Source: Candidatus Rokuibacteriota bacterium
GTDB taxonomy: Bacteria; Methylomirabilota; Methylomirabilia; Rokubacteriales; CSP1-6
DNA: 35,020 bases
Assembly: GCA_003220265.1 (NCBI GenBank)
Contig: QHRW01000023.1
Span: 1 to 35,020 of the forward strand
Direction: 5' to 3'
Position 1 is the stretch's first letter. Every line of letters starts with the position of its first letter. Below the pieces are notes generated by a model, which did not search any database, was not told where the DNA came from, and was given only the letters and a program-made list of their open reading frames with translations. Positions 34,317 through 35,020 of the stretch are shown in pieces. The position numbers and the translations under genes are program-made.

Positions 34317-34346
34317 ATACTGCGCCGCCGATGGAGAGGCTGTCAA
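34317..34346 (-). promoter_or_regulatory. weak sigma-70-type promoter for the pyrimidine operon
   Basis: On the minus strand a perfect TTGACA (34346-34341) is followed after 18 bases by CAGTAT, a poor -10. It would start transcription about 75 bases before the permease ATG. Only the -35 is convincing. Confidence 0.28.
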
Positions 34347-34371
34347 GATCCGGGACGGCTGCGAATCCCGC

Positions 34372-34400
34372 TTGACTCTGACCGTACGGTCTCCTATAGA
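34372..34400 (+). promoter_or_regulatory. sigma-70-type promoter for the acetamidase gene
   Basis: TTGACT (34372-34377), a 17-base spacer and TATAGA (34395-34400) read towards the exported acetamidase gene, leaving a leader of about 128 bases. The spacer contains the palindrome GACCGTACGGTC, so a bound repressor would block RNA polymerase. Confidence 0.5.
34380..34391. promoter_or_regulatory. operator candidate GACCGTACGGTC, perfect 12-base palindrome
   Basis: It lies exactly between the -35 and -10 elements of the rightward promoter and about 35 bases upstream of the leftward TTGACA. That position lets one regulator control both the acetamidase and the pyrimidine operon. The regulator is not identifiable in this window. 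Confidence 0.45.
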
Positions 34401-34433
34401 GGCGGTAGGCGCGATCACGGTGACGTTGTAAGT

Positions 34434-34457
34434 CGGCTCCCACCCTTGGGAGGGCCG
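34434..34457 (+). promoter_or_regulatory. leader hairpin upstream of the acetamidase gene
   Basis: CGGCTCCCA, loop CCCT, then TGGGAGGGCCG pairs as a 9-base stem with a 2-base bulge. It lies in the untranslated leader. There is no U-run directly after, so it is not an ordinary terminator; it may stabilise RNA or help control translation. It does not match a riboswitch class that I know. Confidence 0.35.
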
Positions 34458-34534
34458 CATGGCCGGACGGTTCCGCGTGCCTATCTCTCCTCATGCCTAT
34501 CCAGTAGTCCACCCGCCGAACGAGGAGGTGCGCC

Positions 34535-35020
34535 GTGTGCTTCGTTCATTCAGACATCTCGAGGAGAACGTTCATCGAGCAGGTCTCTCTGGGCGCGGCC
34601 GCTGCAGCCGCGGTGGCCGGCGTCGGCACGACGTTGGCGACAACCGCGGAAGGAGTTCCCGCGGCTGGCGTAGGCAGGCCGGATCTGGTCGTGGCGCAAG
34701 CGCCTGCGGGGGCGGCCGGCGCCAAGACACTCGACGGGTTCTCGAGGGTCATGCACAACCGCTTCAACCAGGACATCCCGGCCGCCATCACCGTGCAGGA
34801 AGGTGAGGCCGTACAGTTCCTGTGCCGGGATGCCCTCGACATCGGAACAGCGGCGAGATCCCTGACGCCCAACGGCATTCTCACCCTCGACCTCGCCAAG
34901 GTCCATCCCCTTACGGGGCCGGTCAGCATCGAAGGCGCGGAGCCGGGCGACATGCTCGAAGTTGAGATCCTGGACGTTGCGCCGCTCGTCGACTTCGGCT
35001 ACGTCACCATCGGGCCGGTG
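34535..35020 (+). CDS. Tat-exported acetamidase/formamidase, 3' end cut by window
   Basis: GTG 34535 follows GAGGAGG (34522-34528) and opens a frame of 162 codons that runs off the window edge. Residues 9-13 (SRRTF) then IEQVSLGAAAAAAVAGVGTT form a twin-arginine signal, so the protein is exported folded. The mature part matches the FmdA/AmdA family: TLDGFSRVMHNRFNQDIPAA, EGAEPGDMLEVEILDVAPL and the following GYVTIGPV. It should hydrolyse a short amide to a carboxylate and ammonia outside the cytoplasm. Catalytic residues beyond residue 162 cannot be checked. It is divergent from the pyrimidine operon and shares its control region. Confidence 0.85.
   Translation, partial: MCFVHSDISRRTFIEQVSLGAAAAAAVAGVGTTLATTAEGVPAAGVGRPDLVVAQAPAGAAGAKTLDGFSRVMHNRFNQDIPAAITVQEGEAVQFLCRDALDIGTAARSLTPNGILTLDLAKVHPLTGPVSIEGAEPGDMLEVEILDVAPLVDFGYVTIGPV

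Noticed and set aside
32775..34673. 632-residue frame antisense to the NCS1 permease
   Set aside because: It is Asp/His/Arg-rich with no domain, while the opposite strand encodes a full membrane carrier.
1..35020. tRNA, rRNA or CRISPR arrays
   Set aside because: No cloverleaf, ribosomal or regularly spaced repeat sequence was recognised on either strand by reading; a covariance-model search was not possible.

Overview
This is a 35 kb, high-GC bacterial window with dense genes and strong G/C third-position bias, which also produces long spurious antisense frames. The mix of a peptide-type ABC importer, a sigma-54 activator, an exported acetamidase/formamidase, ring-cleaving hydrolases and a CoxL-like molybdenum hydroxylase fits a soil heterotroph. 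An uncultivated lineage such as Rokubacteria/Methylomirabilota is a guess from gene style only. No rRNA, tRNA, CRISPR array or intact transposase was seen.

Layout. (1) 0.3-8.4 kb, plus strand: a small secreted protein, two very similar family 5 solute-binding proteins, two permeases and two ATPases, forming a complete Dpp/Opp-type importer. (2) 8.4-14.2 kb: a patchwork of an orphan AtzF C-terminal-type domain, a transposase remnant, two small exported proteins, a TRIC-like channel, a histidine kinase remnant, a DUF4419 protein and an unknown coiled-coil protein. (3) 14.8-16.2 kb: a sigma-54 enhancer-binding activator. (4) 16.2-28.0 kb: an uncharacterised island. Its minus-strand train encodes two glycine-zipper paralogues, a zincin, a 549-aa unknown, an alpha-oxoamine-synthase-like PLP enzyme, a peptidoglycan-binding amidase and a TIM-barrel amidohydrolase. 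A divergent plus-strand pair encodes a Cys-His-Asn hydrolase-like protein and a three-domain peptidoglycan hydrolase. (5) 28.0-34.2 kb, minus strand: a tight operon of NCS1 permease, barbiturase/cyanuric-acid-hydrolase-family enzyme, molybdenum hydroxylase and CodA-type deaminase. (6) 34.5 kb to the end, plus strand: a Tat-exported acetamidase/formamidase, cut by the window edge.

Main ideas. The 28-34 kb operon reads as oxidative pyrimidine catabolism: uptake, deamination, ring hydroxylation, ring opening. The deaminase has Cys where E. coli CodA has Asp314, the position known to discriminate against 5-methylcytosine, so 5-methylcytosine to thymine is a plausible entry reaction. Three good sigma-54 -24/-12 promoter matches lie just upstream of correctly oriented genes (second binding protein, a small secreted protein, the Cys-hydrolase-like gene), and the window also encodes a sigma-54 activator. 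The 16-28 kb island shares modules between otherwise different proteins: a C-terminal W-[VI]-RRGR tail, an acidic N-terminal EEELD-x-FLG motif, peptidoglycan-binding repeats and a module of about 55 residues. It may be an undescribed envelope-targeting or antagonism system. No secretion machinery is visible, so that remains a hypothesis.
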